Source: an uncultured Planctomycetaceae bacterium (lineage in GTDB: Bacteria; Planctomycetota; Planctomycetia; Pirellulales; Pirellulaceae). Taken from it: a stretch of 46,601 nucleotides of DNA. Position 1 is the stretch's first letter, and every line of letters begins with the position of its first letter. The notes beneath the pieces are model-generated. The model was not told the DNA's origin and did no database searches. It saw only the letters and a list, made by a program, of their open reading frames with translations. A program made the translations under genes and the position numbers. Below are positions 8,894 through 18,730 of the stretch, in pieces. The stretch is taken from contig CAIPEB010000381.1 in NCBI GenBank assembly GCA_903863885.1, forward strand, positions 1 to 46,601, read 5' to 3'.

Positions 8894-10270
8894 TCAGCGG
8901 AGTTCGCCTGATGGCGGGAAAGCAAGGAACTCGACGAGCACGCGCGAAGCGTTCGTCAAGTCGCCGGACTCAAGCAGCTTTCCTGCAGCCGCTATTGCGT
9001 CCACGTGGCGCTGACGAAACGGAACGGCCTCGCCCGGCAGTGGCACGACTTCCGAAGTGAGTCGTCTGAGCATGAGCGAAGTCAATTCGGCAATTCCCTG
9101 TCCGGTTTTCGCGCTGACCTGAACGTCGCAAGGCGGCGCGGACTCGGTGCAGAGATCGACTTTGTTTGCGACGAACAGCCAGGAGCGATTTGCCCGAGCT
9201 GTCGTATTGAAGTACTGATCGGGACAGATCCCCGCACCGGACTCAGTCGCCACTTGGTCGGGTTCAGTACTGCACCCGAACAACTCGCCGAATTCCATCA
9301 CGGCATGGGACTCCGTCGGGGCATCAAGACGGGGCAGTGCATCCGGACGGCCCAGTGCACTAGGGCGACTCAGTGCATCAGGACACAGCACGGGGCCGGG
9401 GACCGGTACCGCGCCGAACGAGGCTGCTTCGAGCGAGGCTGCGTCGAACACCAGAATTGCCAGATCAGCGTCTCTTGCCTGTTGAACGGCCAGTTCGACC
9501 CCCTGACGCTCGACCGGATCCCGGGCGGCTCGGATTCCCGCCGTGTCGATCAGTTCGACGGGCCAGCCGTCAAACGCCGCCCTGGCGGCCAACACGTCTC
9601 GAGTCGTGCCCGGCTCATCCATAACGATGGATCGCTGAAAACCGGACAGACGATTGACCAGGCTGCTCTTGCCGGCGTTAGCCGGCCCGACCACGGCCAC
9701 TCGATATGGTCGACACAGATGCAACCCTATGCCCGACAGCTGACGCAACCGGCTCAGCGTGCGCCGAGCACTGGCCGTGTCGCCGCAGTTCAGGAACTCG
9801 ACAATGCGGGTGATGCAGTCGCGCAATGCGCCGCGAGACTGGTCCAGCAAAATGGCCGCCGTCCGTTCGGTCGTGGCGGTTGCCAGAGCGATCTGTGATT
9901 CTATTTCCAGAGTGTCCACTGACCGTCGAACCAACCAGTCGGTGGAGTTGCAGACCAGGGCGCCGCGACACACAAGCGACTCGATGATTGCCGCCGGCGC
10001 TGCCCGCCCGCCGTGGCAATGAACTTCCCACTCGTCGGCCGCGCATCGGCAAACAACAACTTCCTCCGAATGCTGGCCAGAGCCGCACCAATTCCCGAAT
10101 CGCACACTGCCCGGCGGAGTCGCCGAAAGCACCGCGCGGCCTCGCGGCTTGAAGCAGTCCTGCAACAACTGCGTTGCCGCAACTCCCCAAACGGCAATTG
10201 TCGCAACTGCACCGCGGCCGGCGGGCGTCAGTTCCGCCACCCAGCACATCTGTCGCTGCGCGTCACTCAT
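8894..10270 (-). CDS. MnmE/TrmE-like GTPase, divergent and lacking the C-terminal Cys motif
   Basis: A 458-residue protein. The N-terminal part resembles the MnmE tetrahydrofolate-binding domain (VAELTPAGRGAVATIAVWG, EVHCHGGRAAPAAI). The GTPase domain has G1 GPANAGKSSL, G2 GTTRD, G3 DTAGI, G4 NKVD and G5 SAK. Canonical MnmE, which with MnmG modifies U34 of tRNAs, ends in a CxGK box with a catalytic Cys; here the end is LVEFLAFPPSGELR with no such Cys. Between G3 and G4 there are about 128 residues instead of about 60, including hexapeptide repeats from an 18-base tandem repeat. It is the last gene of the rpmA-obgE-coaX cluster and overlaps coaX by 4 bases (ATGA). I therefore do not give the symbol mnmE. 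Confidence 0.8.
   Translation of the reverse strand: MSDAQRQMCWVAELTPAGRGAVATIAVWGVAATQLLQDCFKPRGRAVLSATPPGSVRFGNWCGSGQHSEEVVVCRCAADEWEVHCHGGRAAPAAIIESLVCRGALVCNSTDWLVRRSVDTLEIESQIALATATTERTAAILLDQSRGALRDCITRIVEFLNCGDTASARRTLSRLRQLSGIGLHLCRPYRVAVVGPANAGKSSLVNRLSGFQRSIVMDEPGTTRDVLAARAAFDGWPVELIDTAGIRAARDPVERQGVELAVQQARDADLAILVFDAASLEAASFGAVPVPGPVLCPDALSRPSALGRPDALPRLDAPTESHAVMEFGELFGCSTEPDQVATESGAGICPDQYFNTTARANRSWLFVANKVDLCTESAPPCDVQVSAKTGQGIAELTSLMLRRLTSEVVPLPGEAVPFRQRHVDAIAAAGKLLESGDLTNASRVLVEFLAFPPSGELR
9317..9388. repeat. 18-base tandem repeat inside the MnmE-like gene
   Basis: CAGTGCA begins copies at 9335, 9353 and 9371, exactly 18 bases apart, with a more diverged unit before them from about 9317. 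On the coding (minus) strand the units give six-residue repeats of the type DALSRP, SALGRP, DALPRL. The repeat lies in the extra loop between G3 and G4, so it keeps the frame and likely extends a surface loop. Confidence 0.8.
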
Positions 10271-11027
10271 TTGTCAGACCAGAAGATGCCGGCCAGGACC
10301 AATTGCGGAACAAATTGTGCTTCGCGATCGATGAGCGAAGCCAGAGCGGACGCATCTCCACCGGTAACGAAAACCTGAGCGGAATCGCCAAGCTGCTGCC
10401 GGAATTGCGAAACAAGTAGCCGAATCGCGCCGACAGTGCCCCAAAAAGCGCCGCTGCGGATGGCCGTCTCCGTCGATCGGCCGATTGGCTCCGGCGGCGA
10501 CTCGGAAAAGCTGACCTCCACCAGAGGCAGCAGGTCCGTGCCGGCAGCAAGAGCGCGGCAGACCAGTCGCATTCCAGGCAGAATCACTCCGCCCTGAAAC
10601 GAACCGTCAGCCATGATCGCGTCGACGGTCACTGCGGTTCCCGCATCGACCACGATTGCGGCCCGCTGCGGATCTCGAATGCGATTCGCTGCGACCGCAG
10701 CCACAAGCCGGTCCATTCCAACACGATTTGGGGCTGGCAACCGGACAGCCAGCGGAAGGTCCGCGAATCCGAGACAGCGGTACCCGTCCCGAGCCCGGGC
10801 ACTCGAAACCCATGACGCCAGAGAGGCTTCTGTTGCGCGATGCACGCTCGCCACTCGCCACTGGAGAGGCCGATCCGGGAGGATACTGGCCAGACTCTCC
10901 GGGGCGAAACCCGCCGTCTCTCGCGAGTCCAGCATTTCCCAAGTCGGACATCCGTCAACATCCGTGCCGGATGCGACTCCGAAATGAATCCGCGTGTTGC
11001 CGATATCGACCGCGACGATCAACGAGT

Positions 11028-11031
<4 letters not shown>
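10267..11031 (-). CDS. coaX: Type III pantothenate kinase CoaX
   Basis: A 254-residue protein, the usual length. The ASKHA-fold motifs of type III kinases are present: [10 protein letters not shown] at the N-terminus (phosphate 1), [14 protein letters not shown], and [13 protein letters not shown] (phosphate 2 and catalytic Asp region). The enzyme phosphorylates pantothenate, the first step of coenzyme A synthesis; type III enzymes need a monovalent cation and are not feedback-inhibited by CoA. Its start overlaps the obgE stop by 4 bases and its stop overlaps the MnmE-like start by 4 bases, so the three are translationally coupled. Confidence 0.93.
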
Positions 11032-12026
<995 letters not shown>

Positions 12027-12032
12027 GCAATG

Positions 12033-12062
12033 AAAAAGGGACAGCTCAGTACGCCGTCCCTT
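12033..12062 (-). terminator. Terminator-like hairpin between rpmA and obgE
   Basis: Read on the minus strand, AAGGGAC and GTCCCTT form a 7-base stem (12056-12062 with 12036-12042). The loop is 13 bases, and the stem runs straight into TTTTT (12033-12037). This is the classic intrinsic terminator form. It ends only 6 bases before the obgE start codon, so it could also act as an attenuator or mask the obgE start. Confidence 0.65.
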
Positions 12063-12253
12063 GCTTCCTTTCGTTTTTTAGGTCCCAGCGGCTCAATCCC
12101 GGCATCCAAGTCCCAGCCACCCAGCCACAGTAACCGAGTTCAAAGAGCCAAGTCTCAGCCAAACCGAGTCGGGCCTGGAGAGTGCGCGCGAGTTGCGAGT
12201 TGCCTGTCACCGCGGGACGGAACGGCAAGCTCGCCGTAACCACGGCTACTTCC

Positions 12254-12508
12254 TCAGTTGGCCTCGGCGACAACGACGTTGATCCGACGGCCTTCGCGAT
12301 CGAACATAACACGGCCATCAACCAGCGCGAACAGCGTGAAGTCCTTACCCTGACCTACGTTAAGACCAGCTTGAAACTTGGACCCGAGTTGGCGCACGAG
12401 AATGTTGCCCGCACGAACTACTTCTCCGCCGTACTTCTTCACACCGCGGCGCTGTGCATTCGAATCACGGCCGTTCCGGCTCGAACCCTGACCCTTTTTA
12501 TGTGCCAT
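12254..12508 (-). CDS. rpmA: Ribosomal protein L27
   Basis: An 84-residue protein, the usual L27 length. It starts [16 protein letters not shown] and has [21 protein letters not shown] and a late GRRINVVV. L27 sits at the peptidyl-transferase centre of the 50S subunit, and its N-terminal tail reaches the tRNA ends. The start is set by AAGGAAG a few bases upstream. The usual upstream partner rplU (L21) is absent: the next gene upstream is an unrelated secreted protein, so the L21 gene must be elsewhere. obgE follows after 227 bases and a terminator-like hairpin. Confidence 0.97.
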   Translation of the reverse strand: MAHKKGQGSSRNGRDSNAQRRGVKKYGGEVVRAGNILVRQLGSKFQAGLNVGQGKDFTLFALVDGRVMFDREGRRINVVVAEAN

Positions 12509-12747
12509 TGAATACTTCCTTCACCGAGGGTTGTCGCTAAGCCGACGACCAATGCCCAGCAGCGGATCGCCGACAGTCAATTTCGCCAAGATCCAGTTCG
12601 CCAGAACCCCGTTCGCGGCTCCAGTTCGCCCAGATCTAATATCGTCGACGCTCTTGTGGACATTACCAAAATCACGTCCACAAACGCATCCACGGGGGCA
12701 GCAGGCGCACCGCTAACCCTGGCGTCCCGCTGACTGAGCCCTTGAAT

Positions 12748-13725
12748 TTAGCGATAAACCCAGACGTAATCAAGGCGTTGCTTGACGCCATACTTGGCCA
12801 GGATCTGGTCCTGTGCCACCGGGTCGACGTCGATTGGAATGCCGAAATGGAACTCGTTCTCGTGTTCCAGCACGGCGTCGCCGGGCCGCCAGAAATTGAG
12901 TTGCAGGGTTTTTGTCAGAATCCGGCGATCTTTGTCGGCTGACTCGGAGGCCGCGGCGGTCGCGGGAGCCGGATCGGCCAATTTGAAAGCGTTGGTCAAT
13001 CCTCCCACATTGATCGAGAAAAAGTCCATGCGGGAATCCACATCCTCCCACATGGCAACACCCCAAACGCTGCGATCTGCCCGCTCATCGCTCAAAGGAA
13101 TTGCAACTCGGCTTATTTCCACTGAATTATTCAGCTTAACCCCCATGCGTTCCCGCTCCTCGATGGCCCGCTGAGCGGAAGGAATAACCCGGTCGAGATA
13201 CTCTTTGTTGAACTCAAAGCTGTGAAGAACGATGTGCGGAAGGAACCGGCGATCCTTGAAATTCACCTGCTCCACTGAGTACACCGAGTGCCCCCATTTG
13301 TCCGGCGCGCCGGACGGGTTCAGGTCGTAACCGTTATTCTTGACCCGGTAGACCATGTACCAGATCCGCTTGCGCTGCATTTTTCCCGACGACTGCGGAA
13401 TATCAACGTCAATCATGCGCAGGGGCTTGAAGGCAAACTCCAGACACCAGACGGGACGGCGATAGATTACTTGCGACGCACGGTCCAGTATGGTCTCGCT
13501 CTGCGGAGCGAACTGGGGAGTCCATTTGAGGTCCTTCATCCCTTCGACGATTTCCGGGATTGCGACCGGCCCCGTCACGGTTTCCGATGGTTGAGAATCG
13601 GCCGGGATGACGGTCAAGACACCGGGGGCCAGAGGACGTGGCGACTCCTGTCCACGAGCCGTCATAACAAACAACGCCACCGCTCCTGAGAGAGCGATTG
13701 CGATTCGGTGCAACGATCCGCACAT
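12748..13725 (-). CDS. Secreted protein of unknown function
   Basis: A 325-residue protein from the ATG at 13725; a longer frame opens at 13761, but the signal peptide MCGSLHRIAIALSGAVALFVMTARGQE starts here, and a good promoter (13800-13829) lies about 70 bases upstream. Visible stretches are VWCLEFAFKPLRMIDVDI, KRIWYMVYRVKN, a central RFLPHIVLHSFEFNKEYLDRV, and a C-terminal FHFGIPIDVDPVAQDQ with YVWVYR at the end. No catalytic motif is seen. It resembles planctomycete-specific periplasmic proteins of unknown function. It is upstream of rpmA on the same strand, but the 239-base gap suggests separate transcription. Confidence 0.8.
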   Translation of the reverse strand: MCGSLHRIAIALSGAVALFVMTARGQESPRPLAPGVLTVIPADSQPSETVTGPVAIPEIVEGMKDLKWTPQFAPQSETILDRASQVIYRRPVWCLEFAFKPLRMIDVDIPQSSGKMQRKRIWYMVYRVKNNGYDLNPSGAPDKWGHSVYSVEQVNFKDRRFLPHIVLHSFEFNKEYLDRVIPSAQRAIEERERMGVKLNNSVEISRVAIPLSDERADRSVWGVAMWEDVDSRMDFFSINVGGLTNAFKLADPAPATAAASESADKDRRILTKTLQLNFWRPGDAVLEHENEFHFGIPIDVDPVAQDQILAKYGVKQRLDYVWVYR

Positions 13726-13799
13726 AGTGTGTCCCGTCGTGGTTGGATCCAGGAAGCCCAAAACCGGCGGAGAATGAGCGAGGGGTTCTCAATCCGTTT

Positions 13800-13829
13800 A
13801 GTATAGTTACCGATTTTCCCAGCGGTCAA
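13800..13829 (-). promoter_or_regulatory. Promoter of the secreted protein gene at 12748-13725
   Basis: On the minus strand TTGACC (13829-13824) and TATACT (13805-13800) are 18 bases apart. Transcription would start near 13793, giving a leader of about 68 bases before the ATG at 13725. This also supports that start over the longer frame. Confidence 0.6.
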
Positions 13830-13982
13830 CAAAATGCCCAAGTCGCAAACCCGCCCTGGATTCGGCGCGCCGGCACAACCGACAAACTCGACATGGGCGG
13901 CGCGCCTGAGGATGCCGACCACGAAACAAAGATCGGAACCGGCCGGGCAAAGCCCCCCTGCCGGCGGGACGAAATCGCGGAT

Positions 13983-14648
13983 CTACTCGTCGAGAATTCC
14001 CGCGCCGAAGGGACGATTCCGGCCCGGACGATCAGCGGCCGTTTCGGACTTCGGCGGCTCTGCAGGGTCCGGCTCGGGCGGGCGATGCGGCGGACGCGGC
14101 TCGGCCACACCGGCTTCTACGATCGGTTTGTGGATCGGTGCTCTTTCCGCCGGGGCCCTTTCCTGGGTTGATTGCCCGACGGCCGCAGCACGGGCCAAAT
14201 CCGGCACCGCCATATCAGGGACGATGAAATCTTCATCGTAGTCGTCATCGTACCGGGAAACGTAGCCGGGCTGCTTGGCCAATTCGAGTTCCCGTCGATA
14301 GTCGGCAATCACGCGTTGTTGGATCATCTCGCGGCACTGCGAATTGATTGGATGAGCTATGTCCGCGTAGAGTTTGACACGTCCTTCGGCATCACGAACG
14401 GCGCGCTCGGGATTGAGCCTCCCGCCGCACTGGTTGCAGTACGTCGCACGCAAGTGGTTCTTGGAACCGCATCGAGAGCAATGTGCGGTGAGTTTTCGGC
14501 TGGGCATGGCGACAAAGGGGCCGTTGGCTCCCTCGATGATCTTCAGGTCGCGGACGACAAAGCAGTCGTCGAAGGTAATGGAGCAGAACGCCTGTAGACG
14601 GTCATCGGAATCTTCCGTCAACTTGATGCGTACCTCGGTGATTTCCAT
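13983..14648 (-). CDS. spoVG: SpoVG-like protein with an inserted zinc ribbon and a long tail
   Basis: A 221-residue protein; ordinary SpoVG has about 90. Residues 1-50 are SpoVG ([35 protein letters not shown]). The SpoVG core resumes at about 95 with [17 protein letters not shown]. Between these halves sits a four-Cys ribbon: C57, C60, C71 and C74. After residue 120 comes a low-complexity tail, first acidic ([10 protein letters not shown]), then Pro/Glu/Arg-rich, ending GAGILDE. SpoVG proteins bind DNA and RNA and act in division and development of Firmicutes; the planctomycete role is not known. The start is 11 bases after ispE, with AAAAGG just before the ATG, so the two are cotranscribed. 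Confidence 0.88.
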   Translation of the reverse strand: MEITEVRIKLTEDSDDRLQAFCSITFDDCFVVRDLKIIEGANGPFVAMPSRKLTAHCSRCGSKNHLRATYCNQCGGRLNPERAVRDAEGRVKLYADIAHPINSQCREMIQQRVIADYRRELELAKQPGYVSRYDDDYDEDFIVPDMAVPDLARAAAVGQSTQERAPAERAPIHKPIVEAGVAEPRPPHRPPEPDPAEPPKSETAADRPGRNRPFGAGILDE

Positions 14649-14659
14649 GGCCTTTTCCC

Positions 14660-15634
14660 TTAGGCGATTGTGGCCGACAAAGCCCGTGCGGCCGTGACTG
14701 CCCGATAGACTTGCCCCACTCCCGCGGACCGCATGGCCCCCGCCAACCTCCGCGCCTGCCGGGCGTTCCGGCAGACTGCAAAGTAGCTTGAGCCGCTGCC
14801 ACTCATCTGGTGCCCCAAGCACGCGAACTGGCTGCACTTTCCGCGGATGTCGCCGATCAGAGGGCAAAGACTCTCTGCCGGCTCCTGCAGCCGATTGAAC
14901 ATGTATTGTGAGACAGCGGCCGCATCGCCGGAGCGGAGCGACTGCTGCAGGGATTCCGACGTACGCGGCCGCTCGGCCGGACGACACCGTTGGTAAACGG
15001 CGGCTGTGGACAGACCCTGCGGCGGGCGGACAATCACGAAATGCAGTTGAGGCAGGCAGGGAACGGTTTCGACAAGTTCCCCGCGCCCGGTACAGCGGGC
15101 CATTGTCGCCCCGTCGGACGGTTCGCCGAGAAAGAACGGAACGTCACTGCCCAACTCGCCGCCCAACTCAGACAACCGTGCGGGCGAGTAACCAAGTTGC
15201 CACAGGCGGTTCAGGCCGATCAGCGCGGCAGCCGCATCGCTCGAGGCGCCGCCCATACCCGACTCGGTCGGAATGCGCTTGACCAGATGGATTGCGGCCC
15301 CCGACTCAGCGCCGCTTCTCCGCCGCAGCAACTCTGCGGCTTTCCAAACGATGTTTTTGCGTACGTCGGTCGGCAAGGCGCCCGTGGCTGCTGCGCCCCG
15401 ACTTTTCGAAAGAAATTCGTCGCGGCTTTCGATACCGCTAGCCCAGCGCCAAGTTAGTTGAATTTCTTTGTCCCGAATCGGAGATATGAGCAAAGTGTCG
15501 TAAAGTGAGATCGCCGTCATCAGAGTCTCGATCTCATGAAAGCCATCCGCGCGCTTTGCGATCACCTCCAGGAAAAGATTCAGTTTGGCCGGCGCTTGAA
15601 CCGTAACGGACGAACAAGAAAGTGACACGTCCAT
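14660..15634 (-). CDS. ispE: 4-diphosphocytidyl-2-C-methyl-D-erythritol kinase
   Basis: A 324-residue GHMP kinase. It has [13 protein letters not shown] (catalytic Lys region), [16 protein letters not shown], the phosphate loop [16 protein letters not shown] and the late [11 protein letters not shown]. It phosphorylates CDP-methylerythritol in the non-mevalonate isoprenoid pathway. The frame stays open to 15742, but the promoter at 15744-15771 places the transcript start near 15737, so the ATG at 15634 is preferred; no clear Shine-Dalgarno is seen. spoVG follows after 11 bases, the same pairing of neighbours known from Firmicutes (ispE-purR-spoVG). Confidence 0.93.
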   Translation of the reverse strand: MDVSLSCSSVTVQAPAKLNLFLEVIAKRADGFHEIETLMTAISLYDTLLISPIRDKEIQLTWRWASGIESRDEFLSKSRGAAATGALPTDVRKNIVWKAAELLRRRSGAESGAAIHLVKRIPTESGMGGASSDAAAALIGLNRLWQLGYSPARLSELGGELGSDVPFFLGEPSDGATMARCTGRGELVETVPCLPQLHFVIVRPPQGLSTAAVYQRCRPAERPRTSESLQQSLRSGDAAAVSQYMFNRLQEPAESLCPLIGDIRGKCSQFACLGHQMSGSGSSYFAVCRNARQARRLAGAMRSAGVGQVYRAVTAARALSATIA

Positions 15635-15743
15635 GTCCGATGCGAAGGGAAGGCACTTGCCCGTGAAAATTGTCGCACGTCGCCCCCCGAATGTGAGGCG
15701 GACGCCACAAGTGACCAGAACACCGCATCTTGCGACGACCAAA

Positions 15744-15771
15744 ATTGTACCGGTCTTCCCCGACTGGTCAA
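15744..15771 (-). promoter_or_regulatory. Promoter of the ispE-spoVG operon
   Basis: On the minus strand TTGACC (15771-15766) and TACAAT (15749-15744) are 16 bases apart. It lies between the SpoU methyltransferase end and ispE and points toward ispE. The leader to the ATG at 15634 would be about 100 bases. Confidence 0.6.
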
Positions 15772-15781
15772 CATGAGTCTG

Positions 15782-16282
15782 CTAGCCACTCGGGAACTGG
15801 CGGCAATACTCGTATAACGCCATGGCGGTAGCTGTAGCGACGTTGTAGCTGAAAGGCAAACCGTACACGGGGATTTCCACAACGCGATCGAGCATCGCGA
15901 GCACGTCATCGGCCAATCCGAGACGTTCGTTTCCGATCACCAGCGCTGTGCGGCGCTCGAAGCGGAACGAGTAAAGCGACTCGGAATTCGTCGTCTGTTC
16001 TAACCCGACCAGCTGGTACCCCTCCTGCCGCAGACGCAGCATGACCGGCGGCAGGGTGCGATGCGGCTCGATGGCGATGTCCGTTGCTTCGACTCTGGCG
16101 ATTTCCGGATCCAGCTTGGTTTTACCGCAGGTAAGCACGCGACGGACGCCCGAACAACACGCAGTGCGGATAATCCGAGAAAAATTCACATTGCTGCGCA
16201 GCGGCGAACAGACAATCAGCAACTCGCGTGGCACGGCCAGAGGGCTCAGATCCTTGTGCCGCTGATGTGAAAAACGAGACAT
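15782..16282 (-). CDS. SpoU/TrmH family RNA 2'-O-methyltransferase
   Basis: A 166-residue protein from the ATG at 16282 (MSRFSHQRHK); the longer open frame has no supporting signals. It shows the three SPOUT motifs: NVNFSRIIRTACCSGVRRVL (motif 1), LVIGNERLGL (motif 2) and IPVYGLPFSYNVATATAMAL (motif 3, with SYN in place of the usual SLN). The trefoil-knot fold binds S-adenosylmethionine and methylates ribose in tRNA or rRNA; the target nucleotide is not readable. There is no substrate-binding N-terminal domain, as in TrmL-size proteins. It is last in the rdgB cluster, 11 bases after the PH-like gene. Confidence 0.87.
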   Translation of the reverse strand: MSRFSHQRHKDLSPLAVPRELLIVCSPLRSNVNFSRIIRTACCSGVRRVLTCGKTKLDPEIARVEATDIAIEPHRTLPPVMLRLRQEGYQLVGLEQTTNSESLYSFRFERRTALVIGNERLGLADDVLAMLDRVVEIPVYGLPFSYNVATATAMALYEYCRQFPSG

Positions 16283-16293
16283 GGCGGACTCGT

Positions 16294-16794
16294 CTAAAGT
16301 GAATTTCGACTGCGGCTTCCGACAGTGGAACCGGCCGCCGAATCGCGAAGCCGAATGAAGAACTCGGCCAGCTTCACTACGTCGGCGGCCTCTCGCGCGC
16401 ACGGCACGTACAGTCCTCGGAACGCGGCAAGCGGGTGCGGTTCAGCGTCGATAAAGAAAACCACTCCGCGGTAACGGACTTCGAAACGCGTCACCGAAGA
16501 CCACGGCACATGCCGCCGCCAAATCGCGAACTTCTGGGTGATCCCCCGAGAACCGACCTCGTAATGAACGGGCACCCACAGCTTCCAGAACACGAACAAC
16601 AGTGCGAGCAAGGCAACGATACCCATGCCGGTGCTTTGCGCATAATGACCGGCCCCGTATGCCAGCGCCAAAACCCCCAGCAATACAAGCCACGGTGGAG
16701 TACCGTCATCTCGCAGCGGCCAGCGCACCAGTTGAATTGGCGGCGGCACCGCCGTACCTGCAACTGGAGTTCGACCGTCGGAACTACCAACCAT
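16294..16794 (-). CDS. Small membrane protein with a PH-like domain
   Basis: A 166-residue protein. Residues about 35-72 form two hydrophobic helices (WLVLLGVLALAYGAGHYA, then GIVALLALLFVFWKLWVPV). The rest, YEVGSRGITQKFAIWRRHVPWSSVTRFEVRYRGVVFF, has the strand pattern of bacterial PH-like (bPH/DUF304-type) domains. The function is unknown. It lies between rdgB (41 bases upstream) and the SpoU gene (11 bases downstream), all on the minus strand, so an operon is likely. Confidence 0.75.
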   Translation of the reverse strand: MVGSSDGRTPVAGTAVPPPIQLVRWPLRDDGTPPWLVLLGVLALAYGAGHYAQSTGMGIVALLALLFVFWKLWVPVHYEVGSRGITQKFAIWRRHVPWSSVTRFEVRYRGVVFFIDAEPHPLAAFRGLYVPCAREAADVVKLAEFFIRLRDSAAGSTVGSRSRNSL

Positions 16795-16835
16795 AATGAG
16801 ACCTCACCTGCCCGCTTCCATGCACCGGGCAGTTG

Positions 16836-17447
16836 TCAGCAACCGATCAATGAAATCAGGCGGGGAATCATCGCGCGAAGTGCCCTGCCTCGATGACTGA
16901 TCATGCGTTTCACGGCGTCGCCCAACTCGGCGAACGTCCGATGGTATTCCACGATTTCAAACAGCGGATCGTAACCGAATCCGGCCTGTCCCGCCGCCTG
17001 GCCTCGGATGCGGCCTCGGCACTCGGCCGTACTTTCGGCCATCAGTTCGCCGGTTGGCGCAGCCAGGGAGAAATGACAGACGTAACGGGCCGCTCGCCGG
17101 TCCTGCGGCATGCCGGCGAGTTTCTCCAGCAGCAGGGCATTGTTCGATTCGTCCGTCGCATTCGCTCCGGAAAACCGCGCGGACAGGACCCCGGGCGAGC
17201 CGCCGAGTGAATCGACAACCAGACCGCTGTCCTCGGCCAGAACCCACTGTCCGAGGTGATTCGCCTGACCGATCGCTTTCAGCCTGGCGTTGTCGGCAAA
17301 CGTCTGCCCCGTTTCCTCGACGACGGCCGGACTGGGAAAGTCATCCAGCGTTCGTATTTCGATTCTGCCCGGCGCAAGCAACTCGACCAACTCGCGCAGC
17401 TTCTTTCGATTGTGCGTACCCAGGACAAGGCAGTTCGACGGCAACAT
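16836..17447 (-). CDS. rdgB: XTP/dITP pyrophosphatase (RdgB/HAM1)
   Basis: A 203-residue protein, the family's usual size. It has the substrate loop LGTHNRKKLREL near the start, VEETGQTFADNARLKA, LAEDSGLVVDSLGGSPGVLSARF, and AGFGYDPLFE with SHRGRAL at the end. The enzyme removes pyrophosphate from deaminated purine nucleotides (XTP, dITP) and so keeps them out of DNA and RNA. It leads an operon-like group with the PH-like membrane protein and the SpoU methyltransferase. Confidence 0.95.
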   Translation of the reverse strand: MLPSNCLVLGTHNRKKLRELVELLAPGRIEIRTLDDFPSPAVVEETGQTFADNARLKAIGQANHLGQWVLAEDSGLVVDSLGGSPGVLSARFSGANATDESNNALLLEKLAGMPQDRRAARYVCHFSLAAPTGELMAESTAECRGRIRGQAAGQAGFGYDPLFEIVEYHRTFAELGDAVKRMISHRGRALRAMIPRLISLIGC

Positions 17448-17497
17448 AAGCCATGAAAAAAGTGGGATTCAATCCGGACGATTCGCATTCCGCAAGC

Positions 17498-17533
17498 GAA
17501 GCGGGCCGGCTCCGATGTGCCGGCCCTAGCTTC
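17498..17533. terminator. Strong hairpin between the SPOR-like gene and rdgB
   Basis: GGGCCGGC (17503-17510) and GCCGGCCC (17519-17526) form a perfect 8-base stem with an 8-base loop. GAAGC (17498-17502) and GCTTC (17529-17533) extend it after a two-base bulge. There is no T tract on either strand, so it may end the SPOR-like transcript weakly or protect the 3' end; its role is inferred from position. Confidence 0.5.
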
Positions 17534-17602
17534 TGCAAATTAACGCGCAAGTCGGGAACTGCCTAGTCCCGAGGAATTGTCGCGAGTGCGTTGACAAAGA
17601 AA

Positions 17603-18730
17603 TCAGCGGTTGCTGCTCAGAGCACGAGCGTAATTGCTCGTCACGGCAGCTCGAGGAACGCGAATAGGCAGGGGCTGGATATCGAACGCGATTCCGTCGA
17701 TGACCTTGGGCTGGAGTCCCACCACCGATTGTCCCGGCAACGGCTCGCGTGAGGCGCCGTAAGTCTCCATGATTTTCAGGATCGCCGGATTGATCTCGAC
17801 AGCGCCGTCCTGCAGCGTGGTGCCGTCGCTTTCGAAGCTGCCGATCGTGACGATGCTTTCATGCCGGTCGTGGAATTCGTAGGCTTCGATCTTCCGCTTC
17901 CGCAACGCCGAGGTCAGGCGGTGGGCCTTGTCGGCAGCTTCGGCCAGTTTGTCGGAGACGTTATTCGACTCGGAGAGTTCGGCAACTTGCTTCTGGTTAA
18001 TCGTTTCATCACCGCGGAATGACGCGACCCGCACCGTATAGTTGCCCTTGTTGGCCAACAGGCTGTAATCGACTCCACGGTTCAAATCGAGGACGAACTC
18101 GTCGAGTCCCTGGGGAGCGAAGTAACTGCTCGGCAACCGCGGATTGCGCGTGACGAAGGCATTGCCCATCGGACCCTTGTTGCGTTTTTCCTCGTCGCCG
18201 TTGACTCGACGATACCAATCCCTCAGTGCCACGTACTTCTGCGAGGTTTGTTTGCGCTTGCTCACATCCAGGCAGTCGGGCCGTGCATGCTTGATCTTGT
18301 CGAGTGTCTTTTCGACATTCGGATCGTCGACCGACGCAAAGTCGCCGACGAGCACCGCGTACGCTCGGAATTTTGAGGCATTGGCGTATTTCATGCGTTG
18401 ACGCTCGCCGTACCTATTCAGCGTGAGCCCCTCGACGGGCTCTGTAAAGTCGTATTCCTGACTGTGGATGTAGGCGGTCAAATTGAATTTCTGGCGCAGT
18501 TCCATGGCCAGTTCCCCCGCCTGGCGTTCGCCGCCTTCGCCCGTGAAACTGGCCGCCAGGATCAACCATGGCCCGCTTTCGTCCCGCAATTCGCAGGACG
18601 TGTTCGCATTCGCATCTACGCGTTTGAACGGCTTGAACGGCGTCCAGGGAGACTGGGCCCGGGTGGGGGGTGCGATTGCGAGAATCATCGAGGCAATTAC
18701 CAGGCCAATCCAGCCGTTGCCCATCTTCAT
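17603..18730 (-). CDS. Secreted protein with SPOR-like repeats
   Basis: A 375-residue protein. The start at 18730 is set by AAAGGAG 7 bases upstream and a signal peptide that follows at once (MKMGNGWIGLVIASMILAIA, cleavage near TRA/QSP). Two similar beta-alpha units can be seen: WLILAASFTGEGGERQAGELAMEL with a late AYAVLVGDFAS, and YTVRVASFRGDETINQ with VTIGSFES. The pattern V.VASF.......A..L is that of SPOR domains, which bind denuded peptidoglycan. The assignment is from pattern only. It is divergent from apbE. Confidence 0.7.
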   Translation of the reverse strand: MKMGNGWIGLVIASMILAIAPPTRAQSPWTPFKPFKRVDANANTSCELRDESGPWLILAASFTGEGGERQAGELAMELRQKFNLTAYIHSQEYDFTEPVEGLTLNRYGERQRMKYANASKFRAYAVLVGDFASVDDPNVEKTLDKIKHARPDCLDVSKRKQTSQKYVALRDWYRRVNGDEEKRNKGPMGNAFVTRNPRLPSSYFAPQGLDEFVLDLNRGVDYSLLANKGNYTVRVASFRGDETINQKQVAELSESNNVSDKLAEAADKAHRLTSALRKRKIEAYEFHDRHESIVTIGSFESDGTTLQDGAVEINPAILKIMETYGASREPLPGQSVVGLQPKVIDGIAFDIQPLPIRVPRAAVTSNYARALSSNR

